Assembly (NCBI GenBank): GCA_022360175.1
Contig: JAKSDI010000216.1
Span: 1-64,000 of the forward strand
Reading direction: 5' to 3'
Length of the DNA stretch: 64,000 bases
Origin: Chitinophagales bacterium
GTDB taxonomy: Bacteria; Bacteroidota; Bacteroidia; Chitinophagales; Saprospiraceae
Positions within the stretch are counted from its first letter, which is position 1. Each line of letters opens with the position of its first letter. Under the pieces are notes generated by a model. It was given only the letters and a program-made list of their open reading frames with translations, did no database searches and had not been told where the DNA came from. The position numbers were made by a program, and so were the translations under genes. This document shows positions 8,401-17,289 of this stretch, piece by piece.

Positions 8401-9246
8401 TCAATACTCTTTTAGCATTTCATGTATATTATATTTTGGATCAAAGCCCAGGACTGTTTTGGCTTTATCAATCACATAAACACGATCTATTGATTCCGGT
8501 ATAAACCAATCCTTGCTTTTATAAAAGGCAATTAAGGCAGGAATGCGTTCTTCCAGCAATTGTCTGGTGTTGTTTTTTAGGTCGAATAAGTCATTCTTTG
8601 TAAAGATACTTTGAGCAGATATATTGAAAATATTAAACGCATCAAAGTCTTTTTCGATGGCTAACTGATGTGCATCTGCTACATCCTTTACATCCACCCC
8701 TCTATACATCCGGTAGAAAATTCTCATATCCAAAGGTTCATTCCAAAACCTGGAAACTCTTAAAACAGTAGTTTGCATGCCTTCTTTATCAAAGAAGTCC
8801 CTACATAAGCCCTCTGCGGCAATTTTTGTAATGTCATAAATGTCACGAGGGATAGTGGGAATATCTTCAGTGATCCAGACTGCCTGATTTTCATCAACCA
8901 TGCTTTCTCCATATAAGGAAGTAGTGCTCGTATATATAAATTTCCTTACCTGATTTTTTTGGGCTGCTTCCAGCAGCTTTAGTGTGCCTGTTATGTTGGT
9001 GTCTACAAAATCTTTTCTCGAATGAGTTTGCACATGAGGAGCGTGAAGGGAAGCTGTATGTATGATTGCTTCAATACCATCAGTAAGATGATCAATTAGA
9101 TGGTGATCTGTCAAACTCCCGAGATGAGTGGTGTATGCTCCTTCAATCAGGTCTAGCCCTATAATATCATATTGATGGCTTAATAATGCGGAGATTTGAT
9201 GCCCTGAATGTCCTGAACTTCCGGTGACAAGTATTTTTCTTTTCAT
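8401..9246 (-). CDS. NAD-dependent epimerase/dehydratase family protein
   Basis: 281 residues with the extended-SDR fold. Seen: the N-terminal nucleotide motif TGSSGHSG (Gly9, Gly12, Gly15), the YTSTTSLYGE strand, and the catalytic YDITK (Tyr137, Lys141). It should act in the cytosol on a nucleotide sugar or related substrate; which one cannot be told. It is somewhat short for a UDP-sugar epimerase (about 310-340 residues), and its middle region is compressed. Monocistronic, on the strand opposite the COG0523 operon. Confidence 0.88.
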   Translation of the reverse strand: MKRKILVTGSSGHSGHQISALLSHQYDIIGLDLIEGAYTTHLGSLTDHHLIDHLTDGIEAIIHTASLHAPHVQTHSRKDFVDTNITGTLKLLEAAQKNQVRKFIYTSTTSLYGESMVDENQAVWITEDIPTIPRDIYDITKIAAEGLCRDFFDKEGMQTTVLRVSRFWNEPLDMRIFYRMYRGVDVKDVADAHQLAIEKDFDAFNIFNISAQSIFTKNDLFDLKNNTRQLLEERIPALIAFYKSKDWFIPESIDRVYVIDKAKTVLGFDPKYNIHEMLKEY

Positions 9247-9410
9247 GTTAAAAAAGCTGGTGCACTGACAAAACTATAATAAGTTATTTGATTTGCCTGA
9301 CTTGATATGCAAATGGATTCAAAGAGTGGTTTCGCATATTCAAAAGCCTTTACCCATCATTTCTAATCTTTAGACCCCTTCTATAACAAACCCTGGATGT
9401 TTATTGATCT

Positions 9411-9474
9411 AAATTCTTTAATGCAACTATGTTGCATTAAAGAATTTTTGTTTTATATTTGCAACATCGTTGCA
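9411..9474 (+). promoter_or_regulatory. Promoter of the COG0523-ABC operon with two Fur/Zur-like boxes
   Basis: Box 1 is a perfect palindrome with 17-bp arms and a 3-bp centre (9411-9447). Box 2 is TGCAAC-ATC-GTTGCA (9460-9474). Both contain the core TGCAAC-N3-GTTGCA; their centres (9429 and 9467) are 38 bp apart. The promoter is TTG at 9432-9434, 19 nt, TATATTTG at 9454-9461, so box 1 covers -33 and box 2 overlaps -7. The same arrangement recurs at 48461-48516. Symmetry and downstream genes suggest a Fur-family repressor, most likely Zur; this is inferred. Confidence 0.8.
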
Positions 9475-9578
9475 TTTTTTAGTTCGTGAAATAACTTAAA
9501 ACTTGTTTCGATATGTCTTAATGGATAATGTGTTAGACTGATTTAATACAAGGATTTAAGTTCTCCCAACTTTCAGCC

Positions 9579-9614
9579 GCCCCTCTCCGGGCATATGGTC
9601 CGTAGGAGAGGGGC
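9579..9614 (+). promoter_or_regulatory. Stem-loop in the leader of the COG0523 operon
   Basis: Ten-bp GC-rich stem (GCCCCTCTCC at 9579-9588 with its complement at 9605-9614) and a 16-nt loop, in the roughly 230-nt untranslated leader between the predicted promoter and the start codon at 9696. The following bases are only moderately T-rich. It could be an attenuator, an mRNA-stabilising hairpin or a short dispersed repeat. Confidence 0.45.
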
Positions 9615-9695
9615 ATATTTGTTTCTTAGAGGACTGGGAGTTGTTCTATAAGTTCAAATCACTCTCTTGTGAAAATCCCTGAATTGTAAAAAAAA

Positions 9696-10913
9696 ATGAA
9701 TAAAAAATTACCCGTTACGGTGCTTAGTGGCTTTTTAGGAGCCGGAAAGACAACACTTCTTAATCATATCCTTCACAATAAAGAAGGCCTGAAAGTCGCA
9801 GTCATTGTCAACGATATGAGTGAGGTTAATATCGATGCTCAATTAGTAGAAAATGAAGGTACGCTTTCAAGGACAGAAGAGAAACTGGTGGAAATGAGTA
9901 ATGGCTGTATTTGCTGTACACTCAGAGAAGATTTAATGATTGAAGTAGAGCGCCTTGCAAAAGAAAACCGCTTTGACTATCTGGTCATTGAAAGTACTGG
10001 GATTTCAGAGCCAATTCCGGTAGCCCAGACTTTTACTTTTCAGGATGAAGAGAATGGGATTGATTTGAGCAAGTTTAGTTATATCGATACGATGGTGACG
10101 GTGGTGGATGCCTTTAACTTTTTTAGAGATTTTGGATCTAGTGAATTATTAGCCGATCGGGAGTTGACAGATATGGTTGGCGATGATCGTACAATCGTCA
10201 ATTTGCTAACCGACCAAATTGAATTTGCTGATATCATTCTCGTCAATAAAACGGATTTAGTAACTAAAGAAACGGTTGGAGTATTAGAGTCGGCATTAAA
10301 GAAATTGAATCCTCGGGCAAAAATTATAGCTACTTCGCATAGTAAAATCAATCCTGCCGAAATCTTGAATACAGGACTATTTAACTATGAAGAAGCAGAA
10401 CAAAGTGCTGGGTGGATAGAAGAGCTTAAAAAAGATAAGCATACTCCTGAAACGGAAGAATACGGCATCAGTTCCTTTGTTTTTCGTGACAAACGGCCTT
10501 TCCATCCCCAGCGGTTTTGGGAATACATTCAAAAAGATTTTTCTGCTACTATTATTAGAAGTAAAGGTTTGTTTTGGTTGGCTTCTCGCCCTGCTCAGGC
10601 TATGGTCTGGAGCCAGGCCGGAGGTTCATTGAAAGCGGATAGTGCAGGAGTCTGGTGGAGTAGTATGCCATATGGAACACGGATCAATTATGCTTCTTTT
10701 GTGCACCATCAGGAGGAAATAGAAAAAGGATGGCATAAAATCTATGGAGACCGTAAAAACGAATTGGTCTTTATAGGACAGGATATGGATAAAGAAAAAA
10801 TCCTTAAAGAACTTGAATCGTGTTTGTGTACTCATGAAGAAGTAGTACAAATAAACTGGGAAGAAGGAGAGGAGGACGCATGGCCAGTTTATCGAGCAAA
10901 GCCGGTACATTAA
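9696..10913 (+). CDS. COG0523 (CobW/ZigA-like) metal-chaperone GTPase
   Basis: 405 residues. Seen: P-loop GFLGAGKT (12-19), the COG0523 metal motif CICC (Cys71, Cys73, Cys74), ESTGISEP, the guanine-specificity NKTD, and a complete CobW C-terminal domain. No histidine-rich stretch. Length and the C-terminal signature ([22 protein letters not shown]) resemble the ZigA-type branch, which is zinc-responsive and thought to deliver zinc to client proteins under starvation. First gene of an operon: 38 nt before the ABC ATPase. The double-box promoter at 9411-9474 supports metal-dependent repression. Zinc as the metal is inferred from family and promoter, not shown. Confidence 0.92.
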   Translation: MNKKLPVTVLSGFLGAGKTTLLNHILHNKEGLKVAVIVNDMSEVNIDAQLVENEGTLSRTEEKLVEMSNGCICCTLREDLMIEVERLAKENRFDYLVIESTGISEPIPVAQTFTFQDEENGIDLSKFSYIDTMVTVVDAFNFFRDFGSSELLADRELTDMVGDDRTIVNLLTDQIEFADIILVNKTDLVTKETVGVLESALKKLNPRAKIIATSHSKINPAEILNTGLFNYEEAEQSAGWIEELKKDKHTPETEEYGISSFVFRDKRPFHPQRFWEYIQKDFSATIIRSKGLFWLASRPAQAMVWSQAGGSLKADSAGVWWSSMPYGTRINYASFVHHQEEIEKGWHKIYGDRKNELVFIGQDMDKEKILKELESCLCTHEEVVQINWEEGEEDAWPVYRAKPVH

Positions 10914-10951
10914 ATCCAGTTGCCAAAAGCTATAACTTCTAAAACGAACTC

Positions 10952-11650
10952 ATGTTAAAAGCTACTAATCTGACAAAGTATTACGGTAAACATCTTGCAT
11001 TGGATGCACTGAATTTAGAGGTACAGGCGGGTGAGATTTTTTGTTTGCTTGGTGCCAATGGTGCGGGTAAGAGTACGACTATTAACCTCTTTCTGGATTT
11101 CATTAAGCCATCAGATGGAGCAGCTTTTATAGGAGGCATAAATGTAGAAAAAGAACCAATAAAAACGAAGAAACTGATTACGTATATACCTGAGAACCTG
11201 GTGCTATATGGTAATCTTACAGGAGTAGAAAATCTACAGTATTTTTTGAGTTTGGCAGGTAAAAAACTTAAATCAAAATCACTGGAAATGTTTTTGGAAG
11301 AGGCTGGTTTGCAATCAGGGGCTTTTTATCAACGCGTCAAAAGTTATTCTAAAGGGATGCGCCAAAAAGTGGGGATTGCGCTTGCACTGGCCAAAGAATC
11401 AAAAGTTTTATTGCTGGATGAACCTACATCCGGGCTCGATCCAAAAGCAAGTAATGAATTCTCAGAGCTTTTAATCAAACTGAGCGAGTTGGGGGTCACT
11501 ACCCTGATGGCTACACACGACTTATTTCGTGCTAAGGAAACGGGAGATCGTATCGGCATTATGAAATCGGGACAATTGATCGAAAATATGTCTACTGGTG
11601 AAGTCGGGCATACAGATTTGGAAAAGCTTTATCTGGATCGCATGAAATGA
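10952..11650 (+). CDS. ABC transporter ATP-binding protein (ABC-2 type exporter)
   Basis: 232 residues with all ATPase motifs: Walker A GANGAGKST (34-42), signature YSKGMRQKVG (about 132-141), Walker B LLLDEPTSGLDP (about 153-164) and the H-loop histidine 189. It is a stand-alone nucleotide-binding subunit of the CcmA/NatA/NosF type that pairs with ABC-2 permeases; the two permease genes follow. It is an obvious paralogue of the ATPase at 46922-47629 (same length, long identical blocks such as GEIFCLLGANGAGK and LLLDEPTSGLDPKASNEFS). Substrate unknown. Confidence 0.95.
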   Translation: MLKATNLTKYYGKHLALDALNLEVQAGEIFCLLGANGAGKSTTINLFLDFIKPSDGAAFIGGINVEKEPIKTKKLITYIPENLVLYGNLTGVENLQYFLSLAGKKLKSKSLEMFLEEAGLQSGAFYQRVKSYSKGMRQKVGIALALAKESKVLLLDEPTSGLDPKASNEFSELLIKLSELGVTTLMATHDLFRAKETGDRIGIMKSGQLIENMSTGEVGHTDLEKLYLDRMK

Positions 11651-11656
11651 TCACGA

Positions 11657-11701
11657 TATTTATTAATCATGAATCAGACACAAGGGGATGATTAATAAAT
11701 A
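11657..11701 (+). promoter_or_regulatory. Intercistronic AT-rich stem-loop
   Basis: Perfect 14-bp stem (11657-11670 with 11688-11701, arm TATTTATTAATCAT) and a 17-nt loop, in the 89-nt gap between ATPase and permease genes. It has no T-run after it, and the downstream genes belong to the same transporter, so it is more likely an mRNA processing or stability element that sets the ratio of ATPase to permease. Confidence 0.5.
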
Positions 11702-11739
11702 CTACCATATGAGCAGATAAACCTATGAAATAAGTTAAT

Positions 11740-13146
11740 ATGGTTTGGGAAATAGCAATCAAGGAAATCAAAGAGATCACAAGGACAAGACAATTTGCTG
11801 TTGCTTCTATAGTCATAATGATATTAATGGCGCTGGCAATAGGTTTGAGTTATAACTATTATCAGCAAATACAGGAGCAGCATGAAGAGGCTCGTATCAA
11901 TGAGCGAGTTATTTGGGAACAACAAGATGAAAAAAATCCACATAGTGCGGCTCATTATGGAACCTATGCTTTTAAGCCTAAATATCCCTTGTCTCTGATA
12001 GATTCAGGGGTAGAAAAATTTTTAGGAATTTCAGTGTTTTTAGAAGCTCACAATCGCAATGAAGCCGACTATGCAGCGGCAGCCGACCAAACAGGGCTTT
12101 CTAGATTTGGTAGCATCTCTCCTGATTTTATATTGCTCTTTTTGATCCCTCTTTTCATTATACTAATTGGGCATAATGTGATGAGTAAAGAGTATGAGCG
12201 TGGTACTTTCCGGCTTGTAAAAAGCCAGGGAGTAAACATGACTTATCTCGTTCTAGGCAAGTGGATGGGGATTTATATCCCAATATTCCTGTTGGCGGGT
12301 ATTGTATTTTCTGCTTTTGCCATTTGCCTGAATTTGGTCAAAGATTTTGGCGATGTAAACTGGCTCGCCTTTGGCTTGCTGGCAATATTATATCTTCTCT
12401 ATTATGCCATTTTTACCTCACTTACAGTTGTTGCTTCCGTTAATATTAAAAATTCAGGTTTAACTATGGTTAGCCTGCTGGCAATTTGGATGATATCCTG
12501 CCTGGCACTTCCAAAAGCAGCTACAACTATAATTGAAGAAAGCCATCCTTATCCAACACAACAAGCGTTTTCTGCTGCCATTGCCGAAGATAAAGCGAAA
12601 GGGCTAAATGGACATACCCCATGGAGCGAAGCTTCTAAAAAACTGGAAGAGGAAACGCTGGAAGAACATGGCGTAACATCTCTGGAAGAGCTCCCTTTTA
12701 ATTTTGATGGTTACAGAATGCAAAAAGGAGAAGAACATGAAGCAGCAATCTTTTTTGCCCACTATCAGGAACTAAAGAAAATCTATGAAAACCAAAAAAG
12801 TGGGTATAACACACTTTCTATCATATCTCCATATCTTCCAGTTCGCTTTCTTTCCATGTCTTTGGCCAATACGGATTATGAAAGTCACTGGCATTTTTCC
12901 GATGCAGCCGAGAAATATCGATTAGAAATGCAAGGCATACTAAATGGAGATTTTGCAGAGCATGCTGCTTATGGGGATTGGTCTTATAAATCGGATAAAT
13001 CTTTGTGGAAAAAAATCCCTGAATTTGACTATCAACCCCCAGGCCTTACACAGATACTGGCATCCAATACACAAAGCCTTATATCTCTATTTGCCTGGTC
13101 ACTCATCACATTCCTGGGTGTTTTTTTATCAGCAAGAAGAATCTAG
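11740..13146 (+). CDS. ABC-2 type permease, first subunit (DUF3526-like)
   Basis: 468 residues. One membrane helix near the N-terminus (about 18-38), an extracytoplasmic segment of about 85 residues, a cluster of helices (about 128-260) including FLIPLFIILIGHNVMSKEYE, a second large extracytoplasmic segment (about 265-435), and a last C-terminal helix. The pattern matches ABC-2 permeases with large periplasmic insertions (DUF3526-like). Partner of the next gene, which starts 4 nt later, and of the ATPase upstream. Paralogue of the protein at 45513-46925: HSAAHYGTYAFKP here corresponds to HDAAHDGTYVIKP there. Substrate unknown. Confidence 0.88.
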   Translation: MVWEIAIKEIKEITRTRQFAVASIVIMILMALAIGLSYNYYQQIQEQHEEARINERVIWEQQDEKNPHSAAHYGTYAFKPKYPLSLIDSGVEKFLGISVFLEAHNRNEADYAAAADQTGLSRFGSISPDFILLFLIPLFIILIGHNVMSKEYERGTFRLVKSQGVNMTYLVLGKWMGIYIPIFLLAGIVFSAFAICLNLVKDFGDVNWLAFGLLAILYLLYYAIFTSLTVVASVNIKNSGLTMVSLLAIWMISCLALPKAATTIIEESHPYPTQQAFSAAIAEDKAKGLNGHTPWSEASKKLEEETLEEHGVTSLEELPFNFDGYRMQKGEEHEAAIFFAHYQELKKIYENQKSGYNTLSIISPYLPVRFLSMSLANTDYESHWHFSDAAEKYRLEMQGILNGDFAEHAAYGDWSYKSDKSLWKKIPEFDYQPPGLTQILASNTQSLISLFAWSLITFLGVFLSARRI

Positions 13147-13150
13147 CAGC

Positions 13151-14575
13151 ATGAATCTATATATAATTCTGACAGAGCTAAAGCAGTTGTATCGTAATCA
13201 TTGGTTGTTAATGCTTACCAGCCTGATCTTTTTCATTTTCCTTTATGCTGCCTGGAATGGCAACACAAATGTTGAAAAGCGCAAAGAGTCTATTACTTCA
13301 GCATTAGTTGAAATGAATCAACAGGATGAGCTATTATTGGAGCGACTAGATTCTCTAAAAGAAGGGCATGAGCTTAATTTACGTCCCTGGCAATATCCTG
13401 ATCAGCCAACTGCTACAGGGAACTTCAACCCAAGAGTAGCTGCCTTTTATCCTTCCAATCTGGCACTTATTTCAACTGGGCAAAGCGATCTATTTATTCA
13501 CTACGTAAAGCCTACTCTAAACGATGATGTGATAAGCCTCTCTTTTGCTGAACTTACCAGCCCTGTCCGCTTATTATTTGGCAATTTTGATATATCTTTT
13601 GTTCTGATCTATTTATTGCCATTGATCGTAATCGCTTTTTGCTATAATATATTAAGCATAGAAAAAGAATCAGGTTTACTGAGACTGGTAGCTTCCAATC
13701 CACTCAATGTCCAGTTGTGGTTGTTTCAAAAAACCTTAGTGCGCTTTATAACAGTAGCTTTATTGATAGTTGGTGCACTTTGTATTTCTTTAGCATTGAA
13801 TAAAGTAGATTTCCAACCTGGGGCCTGGAAACTACTACTAAGCGTAATATTGTATACCTCTTTCTGGTTTGCATTGAGTTTTGTAGTAAATCTATTTGGC
13901 CGATCAAGCGAATATAATGCAATCACCTTGCTAAGTTTATGGATGTTTCTCGTACTGATTTTGCCTTCGACTGTTAGTCAAATTGCTTCAGAGCTTTATC
14001 CTGTCCCTTCGAGAGTAATGCTTGTCAATGAACTCAGAAAGGAGCAGGCAGCAGCAGATAAAGAACAGGATAAAATTCTGGATGATTATCTAAGAGCCCA
14101 TCCGGAAATGGTAGTAAGTAGAGAGAGTGATGAAAGTACGGCCTATGGATGGTGGCAAAGGTATTTTGCTTCAAAAGATTTGGTAGAACAACGGATTGAA
14201 CCTTTAATGGCAGATTATGACCAGAAATTGTTGGAGCAGCAAATGCTGGTTCGCAAACTGAGGTATTTATCTCCATCTGTTATTTTACAGGATGTGCTAA
14301 GCGAGCTGGCCCATACTTCTACTGATCATTATTTAGCTTATAAAGAAAGTGTTTTTCAATTTACGAAAGACTGGAAAAGCTTTTTCTTGCCATTGGTATT
14401 TGCTGAAAAAGAATTTTCGTCTGATATGGTAGAAAAATTACCACAATTCCAACTGGATGCCAGTTCTCTGGAATCAAGATATTTCACCAATATGTGGGTG
14501 TTGTTCTTATATCCCTTTATACTAATAGTATTGTGTTTAGTGGGTAAGCCCTTCTCCATTAAAAATATGTTTTGA
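13151..14575 (+). CDS. ABC-2 type permease, second subunit (DUF3526-like)
   Basis: 474 residues from the ATG at 13151. The frame is open further upstream, but that part overlaps the first permease and is not its continuation. N-terminal helix (about 13-35), periplasmic segment, helix cluster starting FVLIYLLPLIVIAFCYNIL, a second periplasmic segment (about 265-440) and a C-terminal helix. Same architecture as the first permease, so a heterodimeric channel is likely. Paralogue of the protein at 44066-45511. Last gene of the COG0523 operon; unlike the other locus, no TonB receptor follows here. Confidence 0.88.
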   Translation: MNLYIILTELKQLYRNHWLLMLTSLIFFIFLYAAWNGNTNVEKRKESITSALVEMNQQDELLLERLDSLKEGHELNLRPWQYPDQPTATGNFNPRVAAFYPSNLALISTGQSDLFIHYVKPTLNDDVISLSFAELTSPVRLLFGNFDISFVLIYLLPLIVIAFCYNILSIEKESGLLRLVASNPLNVQLWLFQKTLVRFITVALLIVGALCISLALNKVDFQPGAWKLLLSVILYTSFWFALSFVVNLFGRSSEYNAITLLSLWMFLVLILPSTVSQIASELYPVPSRVMLVNELRKEQAAADKEQDKILDDYLRAHPEMVVSRESDESTAYGWWQRYFASKDLVEQRIEPLMADYDQKLLEQQMLVRKLRYLSPSVILQDVLSELAHTSTDHYLAYKESVFQFTKDWKSFFLPLVFAEKEFSSDMVEKLPQFQLDASSLESRYFTNMWVLFLYPFILIVLCLVGKPFSIKNMF

Positions 14576-14607
14576 GAAAGATAGAATTTGAAGCATCTTC
14601 AATTCCA

Positions 14608-15021
14608 GAAATGCATATAAGCTTCTTTCTCAAACGGCTATATGGATTTGTTTGTCCACGAATATCACAAATGGCGCAAATAGGAGGATTAGTGAAATAC
14701 GAGCAATTAGTGGATATCAAAAATAAGTGTAGGTTGGATATAGAAATGGATATAAGTTTCTTTTTCAGGCGTTAAGAAAAAGCCCTTTAGGCTATTTTAG
14801 GTTTGTTTGTCCACGAATATCACAAATGGCGCGAATAGGAGGATTAGTGAAATTTGAGCAATTAGTGGATATCAAAAATAAGTGTAGGCTGGATATAGAA
14901 ATGGATATAAATTTCTTGCTCAGGTGTTAAGAAAAAGCCCTTAAGGCTATATGGGATTGTTTGTCCACGAATATCACAAATAGCACGAATAGGGATTCGT
15001 GAAATTAGTGGACGAAAAAAT
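14608..15021. repeat. Three-unit tandem repeat, period about 155 bp
   Basis: Units start at 14608, 14743 and 14898 with GAAATGSATATAA. The first unit lacks about 20 bp and the third is cut short. Each contains GTTTGTCCACGAATATCACA (from about 14650, 14805 and 14959). The units differ by scattered substitutions. No credible gene: short frames in it are broken and not conserved in frame between units. It fills the gap between the end of the COG0523 operon and the convergent DUF6463 gene. Confidence 0.85.
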
Positions 15022-15110
15022 ATTGTGATCTCTTCGTGGCAAATGGGTCTATTATTAGTTATTCCAACTACAGTTTTAAAGAAAGCATTTTGTGCCGTAG
15101 CTAAATAAGT

Positions 15111-15527
15111 CTATCCAATGGGCTGACTTTCTTTATTTCTGCTTGTATTATACAGCATATAAATCGCATGTGGAAGCATAAGAAAAGTCATACCTGAAAA
15201 CGGAATCATAAATACTCCAATTAATACAACGATTAAATATGCCCAAATAAAACTCATCGGGATGCTACCATTTACTTTTTCAACGTAATTGACCAGTATC
15301 CCGATTGGGATTAGTAGCAAGCCAAAATAGAAGAACCAGAAAGCAGCAAAGTTTTCATAATTCATTTGTCCGTTTAATAGGGGAAACTCAAAGAGACCTT
15401 CGCTGATTTTAAAGAAAAACTGATTGGCAAAACAAGCAAACTGTTTTCCAAATGCAAAAGGAGAAATACCTAATAGAGGATGGATGATTCCAAAGAATAT
15501 GAATATGTTTCCGCTTGTTATCTTCAT
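15111..15527 (-). CDS. DUF6463-like small membrane protein
   Basis: 138 residues with four hydrophobic helices (about 7-22, 60-80, 93-112 and 114-130). It resembles the DUF6463 group of small integral membrane proteins that often sit next to TetR regulators. Function unknown. Its start overlaps the end of the TetR gene by 4 nt (ATGA), so the two are translationally coupled. The TetR protein probably controls this membrane protein. Confidence 0.8.
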   Translation of the reverse strand: MKITSGNIFIFFGIIHPLLGISPFAFGKQFACFANQFFFKISEGLFEFPLLNGQMNYENFAAFWFFYFGLLLIPIGILVNYVEKVNGSIPMSFIWAYLIVVLIGVFMIPFSGMTFLMLPHAIYMLYNTSRNKESQPIG

Positions 15528-16075
15528 ATGTTCAAAAAATGTTTTAATTCTTCTTTTACTTCGGAAAGGTAAGTTTCAGGCTGCTTTTTATTTTTTATCA
15601 TCTCGTGGTATCCAATTAGATACTTGTAGAAGATACTGGCTTTTATTGTAGCATCTTTGAGAGAGTAACCTATTTCCTGAAATAGCTGAGTGGAAAAAGC
15701 CAGCCTGCGATTATCTATATCATCAATGATTTGTTGGATATCTTTATGCTTAGCTGCATAGCGTTTTAGGAAAAAGATAAACTCCAGGTATGGTTCATTT
15801 CTGAATGCGATATCCAAAAATGAATCCAGTTTTTCTTCTGGAGTCCCGGCTTTCTCGGCTTGTTTGATAACCTGCTCGGTCTCTGTTTCTATCCAGTAGT
15901 TGATCAACTCATTGACAAATTCCTTTTTGGTTTTGAAATGCCAATAGAAACTAGATTTATTGCATCCTAGTTTCCGTGCAAGTTTTTCAACGACTATGCC
16001 TGTGATCCCCTGTTCGGAAAAGAGTTGATAGCCGAGCTTTATCCAGTCAATTTTTTGTGCAACAATTTTAGGCAT
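15524..16075 (-). CDS. TetR/AcrR-family transcriptional regulator
   Basis: 183 residues from the ATG at 16075; an in-frame ATG four codons upstream lies inside the operator arm and is less likely. The N-terminal TetR helix-turn-helix is clear (GITGIVVEKLARKLGCNKSS followed by FYWHFKTKKEFVNEL). The C-terminal helical domain should bind a hydrophobic ligand, not identified. It is first in a two-gene operon with the DUF6463 membrane protein. An inverted pair of operator-like sites (16078-16094 and 16125-16141) lies just upstream, suggesting autoregulation. Confidence 0.92.
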   Translation of the reverse strand: MPKIVAQKIDWIKLGYQLFSEQGITGIVVEKLARKLGCNKSSFYWHFKTKKEFVNELINYWIETETEQVIKQAEKAGTPEEKLDSFLDIAFRNEPYLEFIFFLKRYAAKHKDIQQIIDDIDNRRLAFSTQLFQEIGYSLKDATIKASIFYKYLIGYHEMIKNKKQPETYLSEVKEELKHFLNI

Positions 16076-16077
16076 TA

Positions 16078-16141
16078 TTAGACGCATCCGTTTAAAAAAA
16101 CAAATGTATAGAATATTCTTTAATTAAACGAATACGTCTAA
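16078..16141. promoter_or_regulatory. Inverted operator pair upstream of the TetR gene
   Basis: TTAGACGCATCCGTTTA (16078-16094) and TAAACGAATACGTCTAA (16125-16141) are reverse complements with two mismatches, 30 bp apart. The first arm ends 2 nt before the chosen start codon. The distance would place two repressor dimers on the same face of the DNA or form a loop. Natural operator for the TetR protein encoded next to it (inference). Confidence 0.6.
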
Positions 16142-16152
16142 TAAGAAAAATG

Positions 16153-17289
16153 CTAAGTTTTCTCTTCTATTAATTGTAGAATGGTTTCGTGAAAGTTAGA
16201 TTCGTTAATGCTTAGCAATTGGTTTAAATTTTCAAAAAACAACTGGCCATCACTGCCTGAGTAAACTAGCTTAATGGCTTTTTGGGGTCCATACTTTTTT
16301 AGCGCTTCTTCATATAAAAAAGCACTCATGACATAGTATGAAAAATGTCTGTTAATGCTTGACTTTCTACCTTTTTTGAATTCTTCTAAAAAATCGATGT
16401 CAGGCCTTTGTTTTAATTCTGTACGAAATTGTTGCCTGAGCTGATCCATGTTTTCATAACTCAAACCATATCCACCATAGTAGGTCGATACCCCCATTAC
16501 AAATGGCCAATATATTTCGTCATTATGAGGCAAATTATAGTATAGGTATTCACCGATATATCCAAAAACATAATTCTCATTGTTGGTGCCTGTCATATAA
16601 ACTTGCCCTTCATTATCGGTAAAACCCAGGTCATAGCACAAAAAATTGCATTGCCTTGCACTGTATAAAAAGCCATAGGACTTTAGTAATTCGTCCAAAT
16701 TATGAAAAGCATAGTAGTCAAGCTTAGGTTTGGGGCCATTGGTCATTTCAGCAAGATGGTTAACAAAGTTTACAAACTCCTCTGCCTTGCTTTCATCTAT
16801 TGAACCACTAAAATGATAGGTTACATTATCAAATGTTTTTGACTTAAATGTGGAGGTATTATCTTCAAATGGGCAATAAAACCGATAGTGGCCATTATAG
16901 GGAGCTGCCTTCAATTCTGTTACTTGATACACAAAAGGCTTACCTTCTTTTTCACCTGTAAATGCTATAGTGAGTCGATAGTTTCCGTTTTCTACGGGGT
17001 AGGACTTGAGGATAAGTGGATTGTTAAAAGCATTTGAATTCTTTCCTATGCCAGCTAGTTTATGGAAAAAAAACTCATATTTCTTTAAGTGTATAGAATC
17101 TACATACTCATTGGTATAGTCTCCATTTTGTGCTTCCGTCAAAAAAGCATTTAATGAGTTCTCAATATTTAAGGATTTTAAACTGTCTTTTTCTGCTAAT
17201 TCAAGATTGAAGTTTCGATCGGCAGAGATTTGACTATAGGCTATATTAGAGGCAAGAAAGCTTATAAGTAGGATTACTTTGAAGTTCAT
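16153..17289 (-). CDS. Secreted protein of unknown function
   Basis: 378 residues with a signal peptide (about 1-19, ending AYSQ). The rest is soluble, rich in Tyr, Phe and Asn. The C-terminal third (about 250-378) is helical and looks faintly like the helical part of membrane-associated gluzincin peptidases, but no HExxH motif is present, so no enzymatic function is claimed. Ends 12 nt from the second operator arm of the TetR gene. Probably monocistronic. Confidence 0.75.
   Translation of the reverse strand: MNFKVILLISFLASNIAYSQISADRNFNLELAEKDSLKSLNIENSLNAFLTEAQNGDYTNEYVDSIHLKKYEFFFHKLAGIGKNSNAFNNPLILKSYPVENGNYRLTIAFTGEKEGKPFVYQVTELKAAPYNGHYRFYCPFEDNTSTFKSKTFDNVTYHFSGSIDESKAEEFVNFVNHLAEMTNGPKPKLDYYAFHNLDELLKSYGFLYSARQCNFLCYDLGFTDNEGQVYMTGTNNENYVFGYIGEYLYYNLPHNDEIYWPFVMGVSTYYGGYGLSYENMDQLRQQFRTELKQRPDIDFLEEFKKGRKSSINRHFSYYVMSAFLYEEALKKYGPQKAIKLVYSGSDGQLFFENLNQLLSINESNFHETILQLIEEKT

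Noticed and set aside
9696..10913. Cobalamin biosynthesis CobW
   Set aside because: No cobalamin genes nearby; the COG0523 subtype and promoter point to metal starvation instead.
12944..13150. N-terminal extension of the second permease
   Set aside because: Out-of-frame overlap with the first permease. The ATG at 13151 starts a proper membrane helix and is 4 nt after the preceding stop.
14572..14775. Plus-strand frame of 67 codons after the permease
   Set aside because: Lies in the tandem repeat and is not kept in frame in the other units.
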